Shown here piece after piece: positions 1 through 13,419 of a stretch of DNA of 64,000 nucleotides. A program made the position numbers and the translations under genes. Location: positions 1 to 64,000 of the forward strand of contig VXCM01001274.1 of NCBI GenBank assembly GCA_014773175.1, given 5' to 3'. The notes beneath the pieces were generated by a model, which was not told the origin of the DNA, ran no database searches, and saw only the letters and a list, made by a program, of their open reading frames with translations. Each line of letters starts with the position of its first letter. Position 1 is the first letter of the stretch. This DNA comes from Lucifuga dentata. Lineage: Eukaryota; Chordata; Actinopteri; Ophidiiformes; Bythitidae.

Positions 1-245
1 GAAGGACTATCTGATTCGGCTGTCATGTCTGCTCCTGAGTCCTCTACCTGCCGCCTGACAAATAACAGCATTTTTCAAAGATTGCAAACAATGTGAACAA
101 GTTCAGCTTGAATCAAACTGAAACATTTGGGCTTATAAGTTTTCTCTATAGAACTCCAATTCTAAAGTGCTGATTATTGTTTATACCAGAGGGGTTCTGT
201 GGCCTACATATATTTTTCTCCACCACTTTTCACATTGTTCATGTC

Positions 246-317
246 TATGGAAGCCCGTTTCCGCCACTTGAAAAAANTTTTTTTTTTTTTTTCAAGTGGC
301 AGAAACGGGCTTCCATA
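246..317. mobile_element. 72-bp palindromic Tc1/mariner-type mini-element
   Basis: Two arms of about 30 bases starting TATGGAAGCCCGTTTC form an inverted repeat with one visible mismatch. They are separated by an A/T run containing the single N at 277. TA flanks both ends, as expected for the TA target site of Tc1/mariner elements. There is no coding content. It could also be an assembly fold-back at the N, but the TA flanks favour a real short MITE. Confidence 0.5.
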
Positions 318-611
318 CACTTCAGACTGGGTATATAAAGTATTCATGACTCCGAATCAATGCACGCATTTACACCTTTACACTCACATCCCCTCACACA
401 CACACTGTTTTTTTGTTGTGGGCAGTGGTTTGGTGTTTTCCCATGCCCGTCTGTTGGCGATGGCAGAGTTAGCTGTTTGACACCGTGTTCTCATGCAATC
501 AGTCGAACCATCAGACAGTGACTGCTGAAGAGGCGCAAGGGACGACCGAGTGCCAGCAAGAGAGATGGAGGCTTTCCTATGAATGCTGAGAAAAAGGGAG
601 AGAATGACATG

Positions 612-660
<49 letters not shown>

Positions 661-2356
661 CGAGGGAGGGGTCTAGATGTGGTAAACAACGCAGAAAGAC
701 TCCTGTGAGTGCCATGTGAGGGGAGAGGCAGGGATGGAGGGAGGGGAAAAAAAGACTGATAAGGANCTCCTGTGAGTGCCATGTGAGGGGAGAGGCAGGG
801 ATGGAGGGAGGGGAAAAAAAGACTGATAAGGAGGTGAAGGAGAGAGAGCGAGAGAAGCTCAGGAAGCGACATTTGAGGAAGAAGCCCAGTAAGGCAGAAA
901 ATGAGAGAGATGGAGGACAAGCGATAGCAACAGAGGAAGAAGAATAAGAGAGAAAGAGAAAGGGATGCAGCACCTCCAATAAATTGAATAAAAAAGGAAC
1001 AGGAAATCAGACAGAGATAAGTGAGATGAGCACAGAGAGAGATGAAGAAGGACATAGATGGAGATTCTGTTGTCTGAGCGGCTTTAAAAACCTAGCAGGG
1101 CCACAAAGGGTCTGAAAATTGAGACAGACACACTGCAGCGCTCAATCTGCCATCATCTAGATTTATGGTCTAATTAGCAGGCTATAATAATAATAACAAT
1201 CAATGCTCTTAATTGTAACTCAACAGAAAATTCAAATAGACCCCATACATTTATCAACTGAATATTATAAAGATACAAACAGGATGACATCCAGACCGTT
1301 CGCGTGTCAGTTTTTTGATTTAAATTAACATTAAAAAGGTCATATTTTGCTTTTTGCGCTATTTTCTTTTTTCTATTCTATTTTATAGAAAGGAAAGCCT
1401 CTGATTTCTCCACATGCAACCAAAGCCTGGTCATCCATAAAATGAGAGAGCAGGAGGAAAATGTAATTACAAAAATAGATCACTTATTGAATTTCAATAG
1501 GCCACAGCTTTACTTTTGCACTGCTTCAGTTTTATTCTGGATGCAGAAAGTGTCCCATTGCTCATATCAAGTGTCATCTTAGTCATTTGGTTCTGCATAG
1601 TGGTGCTAAAAGTTTTGAATTATTTACCTATGTGAGACTGACGCTGGAGATAAAGAAAAGAAAGAAAAATTGCTGCAATCTCAGATAATAGCTCTGAAGT
1701 TACAGTTCTAAACTTTTTGTGTGGTCTGCTGCTGAGCATGATTTGAGTGTAAATGACAGATCTGAGTAATGCAGGTAGGAGCATTTTGACGTTTGTCTTA
1801 CTTTTTAGTTTGCCAAGCATTTTTCAAAAAATAATCTATGTCTCTGATATAAAACTGAGCACACCACAAAATGTTTTCTTAAAGTTAAGCATACAGAATG
1901 GTCAACAATTACAGGTAAAGTAATTCAAATAATCAGCATTTAGTCAAGTTTTATCAAAATACATGGCTTCAGTGTTAAACCATGGTGATCTGGCGCTGAT
2001 TAAAGCATTGTGTTCAGCCATATTTTTGAATATAAATGCTCAGCATGAAGTGGAACAGTGGAGAAGTGGGTTGTGTTGTAAGGGCTTGAAATCTGAACCA
2101 AAGGATATTCAGATAAAAAACAAAAACAAAAACAAAAAAAAAACCTTTACTTGAATATTAAAAAGTATATTATGCAGGTATATTGCAAAATGGGCATGCA
2201 ATAAGCTGTCAAAGGGAAACTGGCCAGCATTGTTATTGTGAACAGGTGAGTGAGTCAGGTGACTAAGCAGAGGCGGAAAACTCATGGGTGACGACTAGTG
2301 GACAGGTGGGGAAATGACATTTTCAAAAAAAGAAAACACAACATAACAAGACCATG
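318..2356. other. non-coding stretch, no gene seen
   Basis: Left third is a GA-rich purine tract with one artefactual 66-base duplication (700-765 and 767-832 around the N at 766). The remainder is AT-rich unique sequence. No splice-flanked exon or conserved frame was found. Confidence 0.6.
613..657. repeat. (GA)n microsatellite
   Basis: About 22 uninterrupted GA units inside a longer purine-rich tract (roughly 540-1060). The open frames over this tract are repeat artefacts. Confidence 0.95.
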
Positions 2357-3045
2357 TTAAAGGACCATACCGGCCATTTTGCATGTTTGAGCCTAATATA
2401 TTCAATTTTCATACATGTTACGTTACTGACACTCCTTTCCCAAAGGATAAAACCGTATTTCAGCTTTCCTAATAATTTGCAAACCTCTTAATCTTTCAAA
2501 ATCAAATATTCAAGCGATACACCCACCTTAAAAACCGACGTTTCGCCTGCTAATAGTTACGCAACCTTATGAAGTCACGGTTGTTAAAATTTTTTGATAA
2601 ACGCAGGTCTTCTTTTGGGACTATATTNACCTTATGAAGTCACGGTTGTTAAAATTTTTTGATAAACGCAGGTCTTCTTTTGGGACTATATTCCCCGGTG
2701 GAGATCAAATCACTCTGCACTTTTTATTGCACTTAAATGTAAATTTATGTAACTTCAAAAAAACAAAAACAAAAAACAAACAAACAAACAAAAAAAAACC
2801 CTGAGTATACGTTTTGTTCACAATGATGGATTACCTATCCTATGAATGTTTCAAGTATCAACAAGTTGATTTTAATAGCGTACCAGAATGAACTGAAACC
2901 AACGGTGGTCTGGAAGGTAGGGAAAAAAAAAATTAAATCACTGTTCCAGTAGTATGCTTTGGGAAATGATTATCAGTAACGTAACATGTATGAAAATTTA
3001 ATACATGAGGCTCAAACATTTAAAATGGCCGGTATAGTGCTTTAA
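2357..3045. mobile_element. TTAA-flanked inverted-repeat element 1
   Basis: Begins TTAAAGGACCATACCGGCC and ends in the imperfect inverse, GGCCGGTATAGTGCTTTAA. The terminal inverted repeats extend for about 80 bases, including the block TCATACATGTTACGTTACTG. TTAA at both ends is the target duplication typical of piggyBac-type elements. No transposase frame is present, so it is non-autonomous. About 64 bases are artefactually doubled around the N at 2628. Confidence 0.7.
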
Positions 3046-6000
3046 TAAGATGGGTGAACAGTGTTGGAACTGTGTGTTATGTGACATATGCTGCTTGAAA
3101 GGTTTCAGAGGATATTTTGCTCCTTTTCCCTATGAAAACCTATAAAATCACTGGTATCAATATTAATTAGTCACATCGCTGTTTTGTTAAAATTCTGTGC
3201 TGTTAATCTGTTTGGAAGTGTATTTTTGTCATTATTGTTGCTTGAAGGCATGCATTTTCTTTTTAAGCTATTGCATTCTTACAAAAGTTTGTGGAGAGCA
3301 GACCACATGAACAGCATCTACATCCTGTGTAAGACTTCATAGATTTTACATTAATGCACCATCTGTAGTATTGGTTAGTTTGGTTCATAGATACTCCTCA
3401 CTTTAAGCTGCCTTTTGCCTTGTAAGTGATGCAAACTTCCTCCCTCACAGGCCTTTTTTCAGTCCTCTTAACTGTTTTACTGCTCTGAATTTAAATCAGT
3501 GGAGTTGGGCCCTCGGGAGACCAGAAGCTTTCTTAGCGTGTTTGAACTCGAGCAGGAAAACACAAAAATAACCAACTCAACAAAGCGATTCTCCTGTATG
3601 TAAAACGATGTGTGGGTGTGTGCCTTCACTGTTTTGCGAGTTTTCATCAGTAGTGAAGAGTGTTTGCACTGTTGATGAGGCTTTTGCAACAATCTTCTGA
3701 CAGGAGATTGACAACAGCTGTTATTTGCCTTTAACGCACCGCAAATAACGTTCAGAGAGCATCCCTCCTGTAATGCTGTTCCCTTCATTAACGCCAAAAA
3801 AAAAAAAAAAAAAANAAAAAAAAAAAAAAAAACGGCATGAAAGAGTTTCTTCCCTTTACTAAATAATGTATATTCTCTGAAATATACATGAAAGTCTCCA
3901 TTCTGAGCTTGAATTATGTAATCCAGGACTCAGTGAATCAAACCAATCCCAGTCAGAGATGGAACTGGTTGTATAACACCTAAGATGGAAGTCAAAGACC
4001 TTAGGGCCTCATTGTTATTTCTACTTAAAACAAACGGCATCCCACTGTACACCAGAGGCAGTTGTTGTACTGTTATGTTATTGAAAATGGATAATTACCT
4101 CCCCCCCTCGCTCTGTCGTTCTTTTACACACCCACACATGCACTTTTGCATGCAGGCCGCTTAGCAAAATGACACACACACACACACACATGCTGCTGAT
4201 TGCCTTGAGTTTTGCTTGACGGGGGCTGACAAGCAATCAGTTGCTGGCAGCGCTGGGTTTCATTTGCTTCGACGTGCTTGTTTCTGAAAAATCTGCTTCC
4301 TGCCTCCTCGCCGGCGTGCTAATGGGGCATGACGGGGCTTCGTCTCATCTGCATCAACACAAACATTAAATAAATAATAAATAAATCGCTCAATTAAAAA
4401 AAGCAGATTTTCCTTGGCGTTTGTCTTTCAAGATCTTTTGAAAGACCAGCACATAGATTGCTGGGAATGACGCAAAGTTGAGCTCATAAAGTCGAATGTA
4501 ACAGGAGCGTGTTTGTTCTTCGCTAGTCAATGAATAGGACAAATGAATCGTTTCTCCTGAGTAACAGGAAGGCAATTTGAAGTGATATATAATAGTATCA
4601 GCAGAGAACAGCACATATCTCATCTGCTTGTTGGTTTCACAGCGTCTCTCTGCTGTGACAATGATTTACCCTCCTGATGCTGAGTGACGATGACTGCCTT
4701 TACTGCTAAAACAGCGCATGATCTCAGTGCCAAGGCGTTTTAAATCATGCGCCCCCATTTGAGCCGGGGATGTCTTCCTCAAATTATCTAGTGTTCAGCT
4801 TTGGCCGACAGGACAAATGAAATGGAACTCTGCTGTTTTATCTCACCTCATTTCCTCCTTCACTGTCTACGAAGCAGCATAGCCAGTATCAGAGAACATC
4901 CCTCCCCCTCAGATTTATCCGCCTTATTATTCCAAGGGCAGAAGCATCATTGGCAAAGGTTTACAATGTGACACACCCAGTTTTCATCTCCGAGGAAAAA
5001 ATGACAAGCATTTAATGACACCTTTGTTTCTTTTTCTAGCGTCTGCAGTGGTCGTAGCCTTCACAGATGCACGCACCATTAGCAGCAAAGGGTTTTACAA
5101 AGAAATGTCCATGAGGGTGGAGTGATGGAGTGAGACTGCAGCACTGCAGGAAGCACGTGAATGGTGATGGCTGTAGTGTCAACCTCAGAGTAAACCCAGA
5201 CCAAATCTCTACCCGAAGTAACTTTGAAATGAAAATATAAAATTTTCACTCTTGGTAGTTAGTTTATATCATTGCAGTCTTAAATATCATTTAAAATGTG
5301 ATGTTCAACCAATGCATGACTTTCAAACAAAGCATGATCGAGTGACAAAACGAGTGATGAAATTATTTTATATCCACTCTCCTACAATCCACCTGGAATA
5401 ATTTAACTTTAGCCTTTTATATATTGTATGAAAACTGAGTTAAGTAAACTGGATTCACGTTTTTTTAAAAATTCTGAAACATTTCACCATCCATCCAAAT
5501 GGCTTTGTCAGTCAGAAATGAATGCACAGAAGGATATTAAACTTCTAGTAACTATTTACCGGTAGTCTTTTATTTATTTATTTTTTACACTTCCCAGAAT
5601 GCATTTCACCAACCTTGGAAAAAATTGCTCTTAATAAGATGGATTCAGATGTGTGCCACATATAATTTGAAAATATGAGAGTTTTGGTTGTCAGGATAAA
5701 ACAAGAAATATATCCTTTGCAGTGACTTTGATATATGTGAATTTTTCATTGGGATTGCTCTTTTCTGCAGTTTTTTGAGGTAAACTATGAATAAATGGAA
5801 ATCAAATTTTAAATTAAGGTATTTGCAGGTAAAATTATTTTGTGCCTCTGCTTTGGGATTGTTTTGACGGAGATTTGTTAACAGTCCTATCTGTACTGCG
5901 TCTTGTCCATTTGGTGTCCAACAGTCACAGTTACATCTTTTCAAGTCTGTGTCAGAGAAAAGGTCATTTCATTGTTGAACTACACCCGTTTATTTGCGCT

Positions 6001-7358
6001 GGAGTGTGATTGGCAAATTCTACCACCTTAAAAACAGTCACAATCTAAACTGCTGATGAAAATACAGCCTATATAAAGCTTCTTTCAACAGATGGTTTCA
6101 CAGTCAGTGATAAATCTCCTTCATCTTCTGTGCCTTACCTTCAGCTAATGCCTCTTGACACCGAAACTCAAAAGAAATCTGTTCTCTCTTTTCTGAATCG
6201 TGTCAGCGCGCTAAGCTAAGCGTACGGCGCTCTGCTTTCCATGTTTCTGTACGAGGTATTTCACTGCAGTGTCTGGTAGGAAAATTTCACCAGGAAATAC
6301 CTCTACATGGAAATGTCTCTCTGCTCATTGTCAAGGTTAAATCTAAAGGGCTGGCTGAAGGCATGCATACTGATGAATCTGAATCTAACACGAAGTAGGA
6401 AGCAAGAGCTTGCATAAAAAAAAAAAAAAAATNAAAAAAAAAAAAAAAATCAAAGTGCTCAGTTGACGCCATGTAAACGATCATGTCTGCTTCAGGTAAT
6501 AAAAGTTCAAAGGGACGTAACACACCTACATGTTGGTTCTTAGGAATCTACTATTGTATTTTTCTTGTGTTAGTACACACTCAGAAGCCAGAGTTTACTC
6601 TTAAAGACCTGGATAATAATTTTGGTAACTTTTCATCACAGCAGGTTAAAGATTTGCGATTTGTGGTCAAAACAAATCATCTTTAGGTGAACATTTGACT
6701 TGTAGCGACGACCTATGAAATATCTGAAAATATGCCGTTCTGATAGCACTTTACCATTGATTGATTATTCTTCCAGCCTTCAAGGCCTGAATAACTGCAT
6801 CCATCTCCTTCCACCCATAAAAGCCAGCAAGCTCACATTTTTCAGATTGCAGTAATTCTCCAACCTCCTTTTTTTCATGCTTTTGGTGCCACCCAAGGTT
6901 GAACAATTATTCATACCTGGCCAAACAAACCAAAAAGATTTGTTCTAACTTCAAACTTTTCAGCTATGCTGGGTGTAGATGCGTCTTGAGCTCTGCTCAT
7001 CAAACATTACGACAAACACGCTCCCTGAGCTGCAATCAATGCGCCTTCCATTTTTAGAAGCGGTCAATAATGTTATCAAGACAAAGCAGAGAGCCTCTGC
7101 ACCACCTGACTGCCAGGAGTCTGCAGCTACCTCATCCCTGCCTTCCCTCTTCCCTGCTTTTCTCTCCTCCTTCCCCTCCTCCCTCCTCAGGGAAAGCCTG
7201 GGAAGGAGAATCCCTTTGTATGAACTGCAATGCTTTCTGAAATAACCCACTCGGGCATGCACGATGACAGACTGCAGAGGTTTAAGAGGAGGGAGAAGGA
7301 GAGAGAGAGACAGTTTTTCTCTTTCATCTCTTGGTCATTCCTGTCTCTCTGTGTTACA

Positions 7359-7360
<2 letters not shown>

Positions 7361-7407
<47 letters not shown>
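7361..7407. repeat. (CT)n microsatellite
   Basis: About 23 CT units in a pyrimidine-rich region. Overlapping open frames encode only Ser-Leu repeats and are artefacts. Confidence 0.95.
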
Positions 7408-7411
<4 letters not shown>

Positions 7412-7588
7412 TGCATTCTCTCTCTCCTTCAGCCCCTTGCTTGCTCACTTTTTGTTTTTTGTTCTGTTTCACTCTCTGATTGGTATGCAGAGCCAGGCCT
7501 GCTGTGTTCTGCAGTGTGGGTTTGTGAATGCTGCTGCATGTCAGGGAGAGAGAGAAGGGAATCGCACTGCAGAGGCGGGTGGGGTGAA

Positions 7589-7629
7589 CACACACACACA
7601 CACACACATACACACACAGACACACACAA
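7589..7629. repeat. (CA)n microsatellite
   Basis: Interrupted CA run, about 180 bases after the CT run. Confidence 0.9.
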
Positions 7630-9521
7630 GCAAATCCCCTCCTCCTCTGCACAGGAAACCCTTTCTGGAATAACTGTGTCATGGTTATGTTGTTTCTCGG
7701 CGCTTTATATTCAGAAAACATAATTTTTCCCCCCCTTTTTTGTCATTCAAACTAAATATTCCTTTGCCAATTGAAATAGCACATTGTATTTACGGATCAT
7801 GTATTTATTCATATGGTAAATGCTCTGCTACGTCATCTGGTTTCCATTCCAATGGTGTAGAATGTCACTACTGCTGAACGGACTGCATGAGAAAATGATG
7901 TCTCCTTTTACATTTCCATTACATCTGCATACTATTTAGAAGAGGCTATTGTTAGGCAAGTGTATTGATGGCTGGTGTGGAGAGATACTGCTAGAATAGC
8001 ATGCTGATTTATTATATGGAAAAACCAAATATGAATTTGGAGACAATAAGCTTCAGTAACAGAGCTACTATTACATCTCATAAATCACAACCCACTCCAG
8101 TGAAGTCGAACCACCATCATCAGACACAAAGCCGTTGAAAGTCAGTTTAGTTTAATGTTGGGCTGAGCAGCTAACGAGGATCTAAAATTAGGGAGCTCCT
8201 TTATTAGCACCCCTCCCCTGTTTAGTTGTGTTCATTTAACAGGAAGTGACTGGAGCAGCCTCTCCTGTGCGGTAATACCTCGCCCCGAGCCGCCGCTATG
8301 CTGCAGCAGGAATGAGGGAGTCATAGCGGATCAACAAGCCGCTCGCCGCTGCACCAGAGAAAAGACTTCAATGGGTTTTCTTTCCTGGTGCTGGTTGAAC
8401 CCAATTACACTTGAAGCAATAAATCCTTAGCAATGCAATTTCCCCTCTAGACAAGATCTGCTGGGCTTCCCTACCCCTCTCTCTTTCTCTTCTCTCCAAC
8501 ACACACACACAGTCTTCTTTTCTGTCTTCCCCTCTTTAGCTCTCTCTATTTCTTGCTTTCTCTCTTGCCAGCTTCAATCACTCGCCCTTTGTCCTGTTTG
8601 TTTTTCCTTTCTCTTGCTTCAGTCTATATATCTCTCACCGGGTCTCTGCCTTTTTTTTTTTTTTTTTNTTTTTTTAATCACTTTCTCACTCTTTTCTCTT
8701 GTCTGGTCTTTCCTTTCTCTCCTTTCTCCACACTCTGCCATGTCTCTCACTCTTTATCCATCCCTAGCTTTTCCTAATGCTCCCTCACTCTCTTATTACA
8801 GCACTATCCCTACGACCTTCATCTCTCTCTCTCTCTCTCCCTCTTGCTCCCTCCCTTTCCCCATCTTGCCTCCCTCTCCTTCTATTGCCATGTCACCCTG
8901 GACCTGTCTCCCATCTTTTTATCCCTAGCCCTCCCTCGTTCGTCTCTTCACAGGCTCCTTATCTTGACCTCTTTTTATTCCCTGTTAATGCCCCATAACA
9001 GCCCCTTTCTTCTATCATTTGTCTTTGTCTCCCTCTCTCTCATATATCTCTCTTCATGCACTCCCTCACATGTCTTGTTCTCTCTCCTTCTCACTCTCTC
9101 CTCTTCACATAGTGCTTCCTCAACTGGTGAGAATATTACAGAAAATATGTAGGAGTGTTTTTTTTCCTGTGCTGTGATCATATGTGGGCGACACAGACCT
9201 TTTACATATGAAACACATATATGGTTCCTATATACTGTCGATACATTTAAATGCTTTATTTATTAAAAATGCAATGTCTACCTACAAATAAATGCATTTG
9301 TTTTCAGCTGTCTTTATCAAAGAATAATGCAAATGTTGACATATTTAGCAGTACATTAGCAATATAGTTGATTGTAGTAATAGGTGTGATAATTGTAATA
9401 ATAAGGGTGATGTGCCAGTGGAGGTGATAGTTGTTTTAGTGGCAACACACTAAATCACACTTCCACATTTGTATGCACAATGTTACAAAGCTGGATTTAA
9501 AGAATTTTTGATACTCTAGAT

Positions 9522-10766
9522 CAGGGATACTCAAATAATTTTGGCCAGGGCCCAATTTTGCAAAATGAAGGGGAGTTGGGGACCTGTGGGAAAAAAAAAA
9601 TCCTAATTATTTCCTCCACCTTGAAGCTGCAGGTTAATTTGCTACAAATAATGTCACACAAGAAGCAATATGAAATCTTGGTCTTACAAAAACTTGAGAA
9701 TGAAGATGAACTTTTCTGTTCTTGTCACCGAAAGGAAAAGCCGAATGAAAGTTAGCATGTATTGTCTCATAGTGGCGCTTTTTGTTGTTTGGCAGATTAA
9801 ACACAGCGGTTTAGGATTAGCATGAGATGCTAATATAAACGTGTCATCCTCAGTCCATTTTGTGTTGAATTGGCTGTTTTCATAATGAACTTTTCTATTT
9901 TTGCTAGTAGTACTTATGTTTGTTTGCTAACGGCGGACGAGGTCTGCCATTGCTAGCTTGTTTTCATGGATAAAACTTGTGGGGCACAGAGACGACAAAC
10001 GTGTATCCAAAACAGTCATGTAATCATTTTCCATCATGCCATGTTCTCCAACTTTATGAAAATAATATCTATAAATTCATAAGTGAAATTTTTTTGTAAT
10101 TCCATAACTTCTTAATTTTTATTTTTTTTTTTAACTCATGTTTCATTTGGGAGTTAAACTACTGTATATACTCGACTATAAGCCGACCCCCTGATGTTGT
10201 TCTGTCAGTTTATTTGTTTAGCAAATTACCTCTTTTTCTGGGTATTGTCATAGTATTCCTCTGATTTTCTGAAAANTATTTGTTTAGCAAATTACCTCTT
10301 TTTCTGGGTATTGTCATAGTATTCCTCTGATTTTCTGAAAATGATCCAGTACCGGTAAACATGATATTTAATTCATGTTCATGCTCTGCTCTTTAATTCA
10401 GCAGCTGATTACCGTAACTGATGGATCACGGCTTACTGGCTGCTGCAAAATGTGCTGGATCAGATGTTAATCAGGAAATACATCATTTAAGGTATGATTT
10501 AAATTATTTTCCACGGGTAGTGGTAATGGTAGTATTTCTACCCCTGGAAATTTCGTTCTCTGGGATCCAATTTGAATTACTCATGTATAAGCCGACCCCC
10601 CAATTTGCATTGTGAAATTTGGCAAAAAAACAAAACAAAACAAAAACCAAAAAAAAACCTCAGCTTATACTCAAGTATATACAGTACTTACAGTACTTTT
10701 TTTGGGGGGGGCACCACTGTTGTGATGGTTGGATGTGGCCCTGGAGCTGGACTTTGAGTATGTAGG
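9522..10766. mobile_element. decayed hAT-like DNA transposon, non-autonomous
   Basis: The left end CAGGGATACTCAAATA and the inverse of the right end (CCTACATACTCAAAG) share ATACTCAAA, and both share CCAGGGCC further in. They are flanked by CTCTAGAT (9514-9521) and CTCTAGAA (10767-10774), a 7/8 match to an 8-bp target duplication. An 8-bp TSD with a CAGGG start points to hAT. No intact transposase frame is present. A second element is nested at 10160-10686. Confidence 0.5.
10160..10686. mobile_element. inverted-repeat element nested in the hAT-like element
   Basis: The left end TACTGTATATACTCGACTAT and right end TACTCAAGTATATACAGTA are inverted copies, with AAGCCGACCCCC recurring inside (10180 and about 10589). 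The family is not certain. About 65 bases are artefactually doubled around the N at 10276. Confidence 0.5.
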
Positions 10767-10774
10767 CTCTAGAA

Positions 10775-11906
10775 TCTAGTATCTAGATGGTGTTCTGGGG
10801 TATTTTGCTGTTGTAAAGTAACTTGTACATGCAGCCTATACATGGATCAGTCAGGAGGTCTCATCCCGGAGTGTAATTCAGTCAGATAACGTTAGCAGAA
10901 TTTGTTGTCGTGTCATGGTGGTGAAACTGGAGGTACTATTTCACAAATTGCAGTTTTGTTTGTGTAGAGGTTGCTGGTGCCCAGAGGCAAGAGCTCGGTT
11001 TTATCTCTTTGACTATTCCCTACAAAAACAAAGAGATTACTGGATTTTTTTTTTTTAATATTGTGGCAGAAATGAGCAGTAACAGAGAGAATAATAGGAA
11101 GCACAAATGAATTCATGGTAATGGCTGTAGTCATTTTGGAGTCTGCATGGCTCTATTTTACATTACAAATTTTCCAGCCAATTGCACACTTTCATTCTTT
11201 TAATGCACAAAGTTAGCTCAAATCTTGAAGATAAAGTTACTGCAGTGGAGTGACGTAAAGGAGGTTGTACGGAAATCTATATGCTGTGAGTAAACTGTAA
11301 ACCTTGTGCATGTTGTCTTCATTAGACAGCCACACTTCATAGAGGAGGAAATAATTGCTTTAAAATAATTGTGTGTGTTGAGACATCTGTACAGATGCTG
11401 CCAGCCATGTTTTCCCACATTTTCTTCAGGGTCAAAGCTGTCAACCATAGATCAGAACCCAATGTGACATTTCTAAAGTAACCAGAAGGGAAAACACATT
11501 GATGTAATTAATCTGACATTCCAAGACGTTAGTCATTTTGTTCATGCTAATTTCATGTGATTCAGAAAAATTACAATCAGAGAAAATGATTCTTTGTCAA
11601 ATAATGTAACTTGTCCGGTGTTTCAGTCTAAAGATTCATGTAAAGATCTTGGTATAGGATGATGCAAGAAGTATACAGTATTTCCTACACATTACTACTC
11701 TTATGGTGGCAGCGATTCATATTTTTGGGGCTGTACTGTCTTAAGCTTATGAAACATAATCAGGTCAGACTCTCTTCCCTCCAGCAGTTTAAACAACCCT
11801 GAACTCAGCACGTATATTAAAAAACAAAGACAGTATATTATACAGCATAAGCAGGGAACATTGCAGCATTTTCACCGGATTCAACTGAGCCCAGTTCATG
11901 TAAAAA

Positions 11907-11940
<34 letters not shown>

Positions 11941-13419
11941 GTTAATGTCAGATCTATAAGTTTAGCAGTTTTGTTAACAGTGTTTTTTCCTCTTACAAAG
12001 TAAAATAATTACCTTGCATTTCAATTTCAATCTATCAACCAAAAAACAATTTATAACTGCAGATGTTAAGATTAAAGATAATGCGGCTTCCACTCATAAA
12101 ATTAAACTCTTCTAAATCGCATTTATGTGAATGTGCAGTGCGTGACTGTGTAATCACAAAGCGTGACACATAAACAAACCCAACCAGGATTTTTCTGAAA
12201 TAATTCACATTTTTTATCTCGTGCATCCAAAAAAAAGCCGAACTTGAGACTTTTTGGTCAGCGGTGTGTAACGACATCACTGGAACAGCTTTCCATTTTT
12301 GCAAAAAGACTTTAAAAAATCATAATTTCTAATGTAAATCATATTCCTCCCAGGGGCGTTTCTCATTCAAGAATCACAGCTCTGAAATCAGCGTGCAGAG
12401 CGAAGCAGGGAAGCAACTCTCCACTATCAGCCATGAAATGCTTAAGATACAGCTCTGAATATTTAATAAGGCCTCTTTTGAATGCCTATTTTTATCAGCT
12501 TGGCTTAATAATTCAAAGCGTACTTCTCCTGTTCTCTTCTGCAGTACCATGTGTGTATGTGTGTGTGTGTGTGTGTGTGTGTCACTGTGCGTACGCAGTG
12601 TAATGGCGAGTCAGAGTGACACTGTGAAGCACAGAGAGAGGCAGATGGAGAGAGAGAGGGAGAACATCTGAAAGGAAACACTTTGTTTTTGTCTGGGTGA
12701 ATATGTCTGCCCCCACACTCCGTATCAAAGACGCTGAGAAAATAATTTCAAGTTCGGACCAGCTTGTCATTCTGTCAAACTCTGTGGGGGCAAAACTGCT
12801 TCCTGCTTTGGATCCGTATTTTCAAAATCCTCATATTTCCAGCAACAATTGAGACGAGAGACATGGCATGAGGAGAAACTCCCAAATTTTCCAGCACTTC
12901 TAAGTCTAGCTTCAATTTCATTTCAGTTTCCCCTTGAGCCAGATTTTCATCCTTAAGTCATTTCACGAAAAGGTCTTTTTCTGGATAATAAAACTCTGAT
13001 CAAGCTCAGACAGACGAAAATCCCAGCAAACAGGCAAGAAAGTCATCAATGAAGGTTGATCCTTTTTCGACATAACCCAGTCAGGAAGGACAACAGCTGC
13101 AGTCAGGAAGCATTGGTTTATAATATTTGACACCGACAGCATTGCCAAAATATGAAATTTAAATTGATTTACTGATGACAGCCCTGAGCCCATTAAAGAG
13201 AAACAATTAGATAACCTAACAAGGCCTGTGGGCTTTGTCAGTCGGCAAGGTAATAACTTTAGCTATGAATGATGGAAAGTTCACTTTTTTTTCCTTTCAT
13301 CACAAGACTGGGAATGAGCAAAGACTTTACATAGGTCAAAAGAATCATGTGAGTGTGTGTGGTGTGTGTGTGTTTGTGCATTTATGTAGTTGCTTTGTAC
13401 ACACACGACGTATAGGTGT
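10775..13419. other. non-coding stretch, no gene seen
   Basis: AT-rich unique sequence with a poly-A run near 11909-11938 and a (GT)n run at 12550-12583. The segment 12350-12535 is repeat-free with several TAAT-type cores and is a conserved-element candidate. No splice-compatible exon was found. Confidence 0.5.
12550..12583. repeat. (GT)n microsatellite
   Basis: About 15 GT units with one interruption. Confidence 0.9.

Larger units (their letters stand above)
3046..9513. other. non-coding stretch with microsatellites, no gene seen
   Basis: Unique AT-rich sequence with poly-A/T joints at 3815, 6433 and 8668, a short CA run near 4172-4190 and a CT-rich tract (8470-9120) that gives spurious Ser/Leu frames. 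Repeat-free segments at 4640-4860 and 8150-8440 have balanced composition and could be conserved regulatory DNA. No exon was found. Confidence 0.5.

Noticed and set aside
384..1055. Long minus-strand open frames rich in Ser-Leu
   Set aside because: They are the reverse strand of a GA-rich purine tract and include an artefactual duplication at the N; no splice or domain support.
7230..7723. Overlapping open frames on both strands
   Set aside because: Produced by (CT)n and (CA)n repeats; every frame reads as dipeptide repeats.
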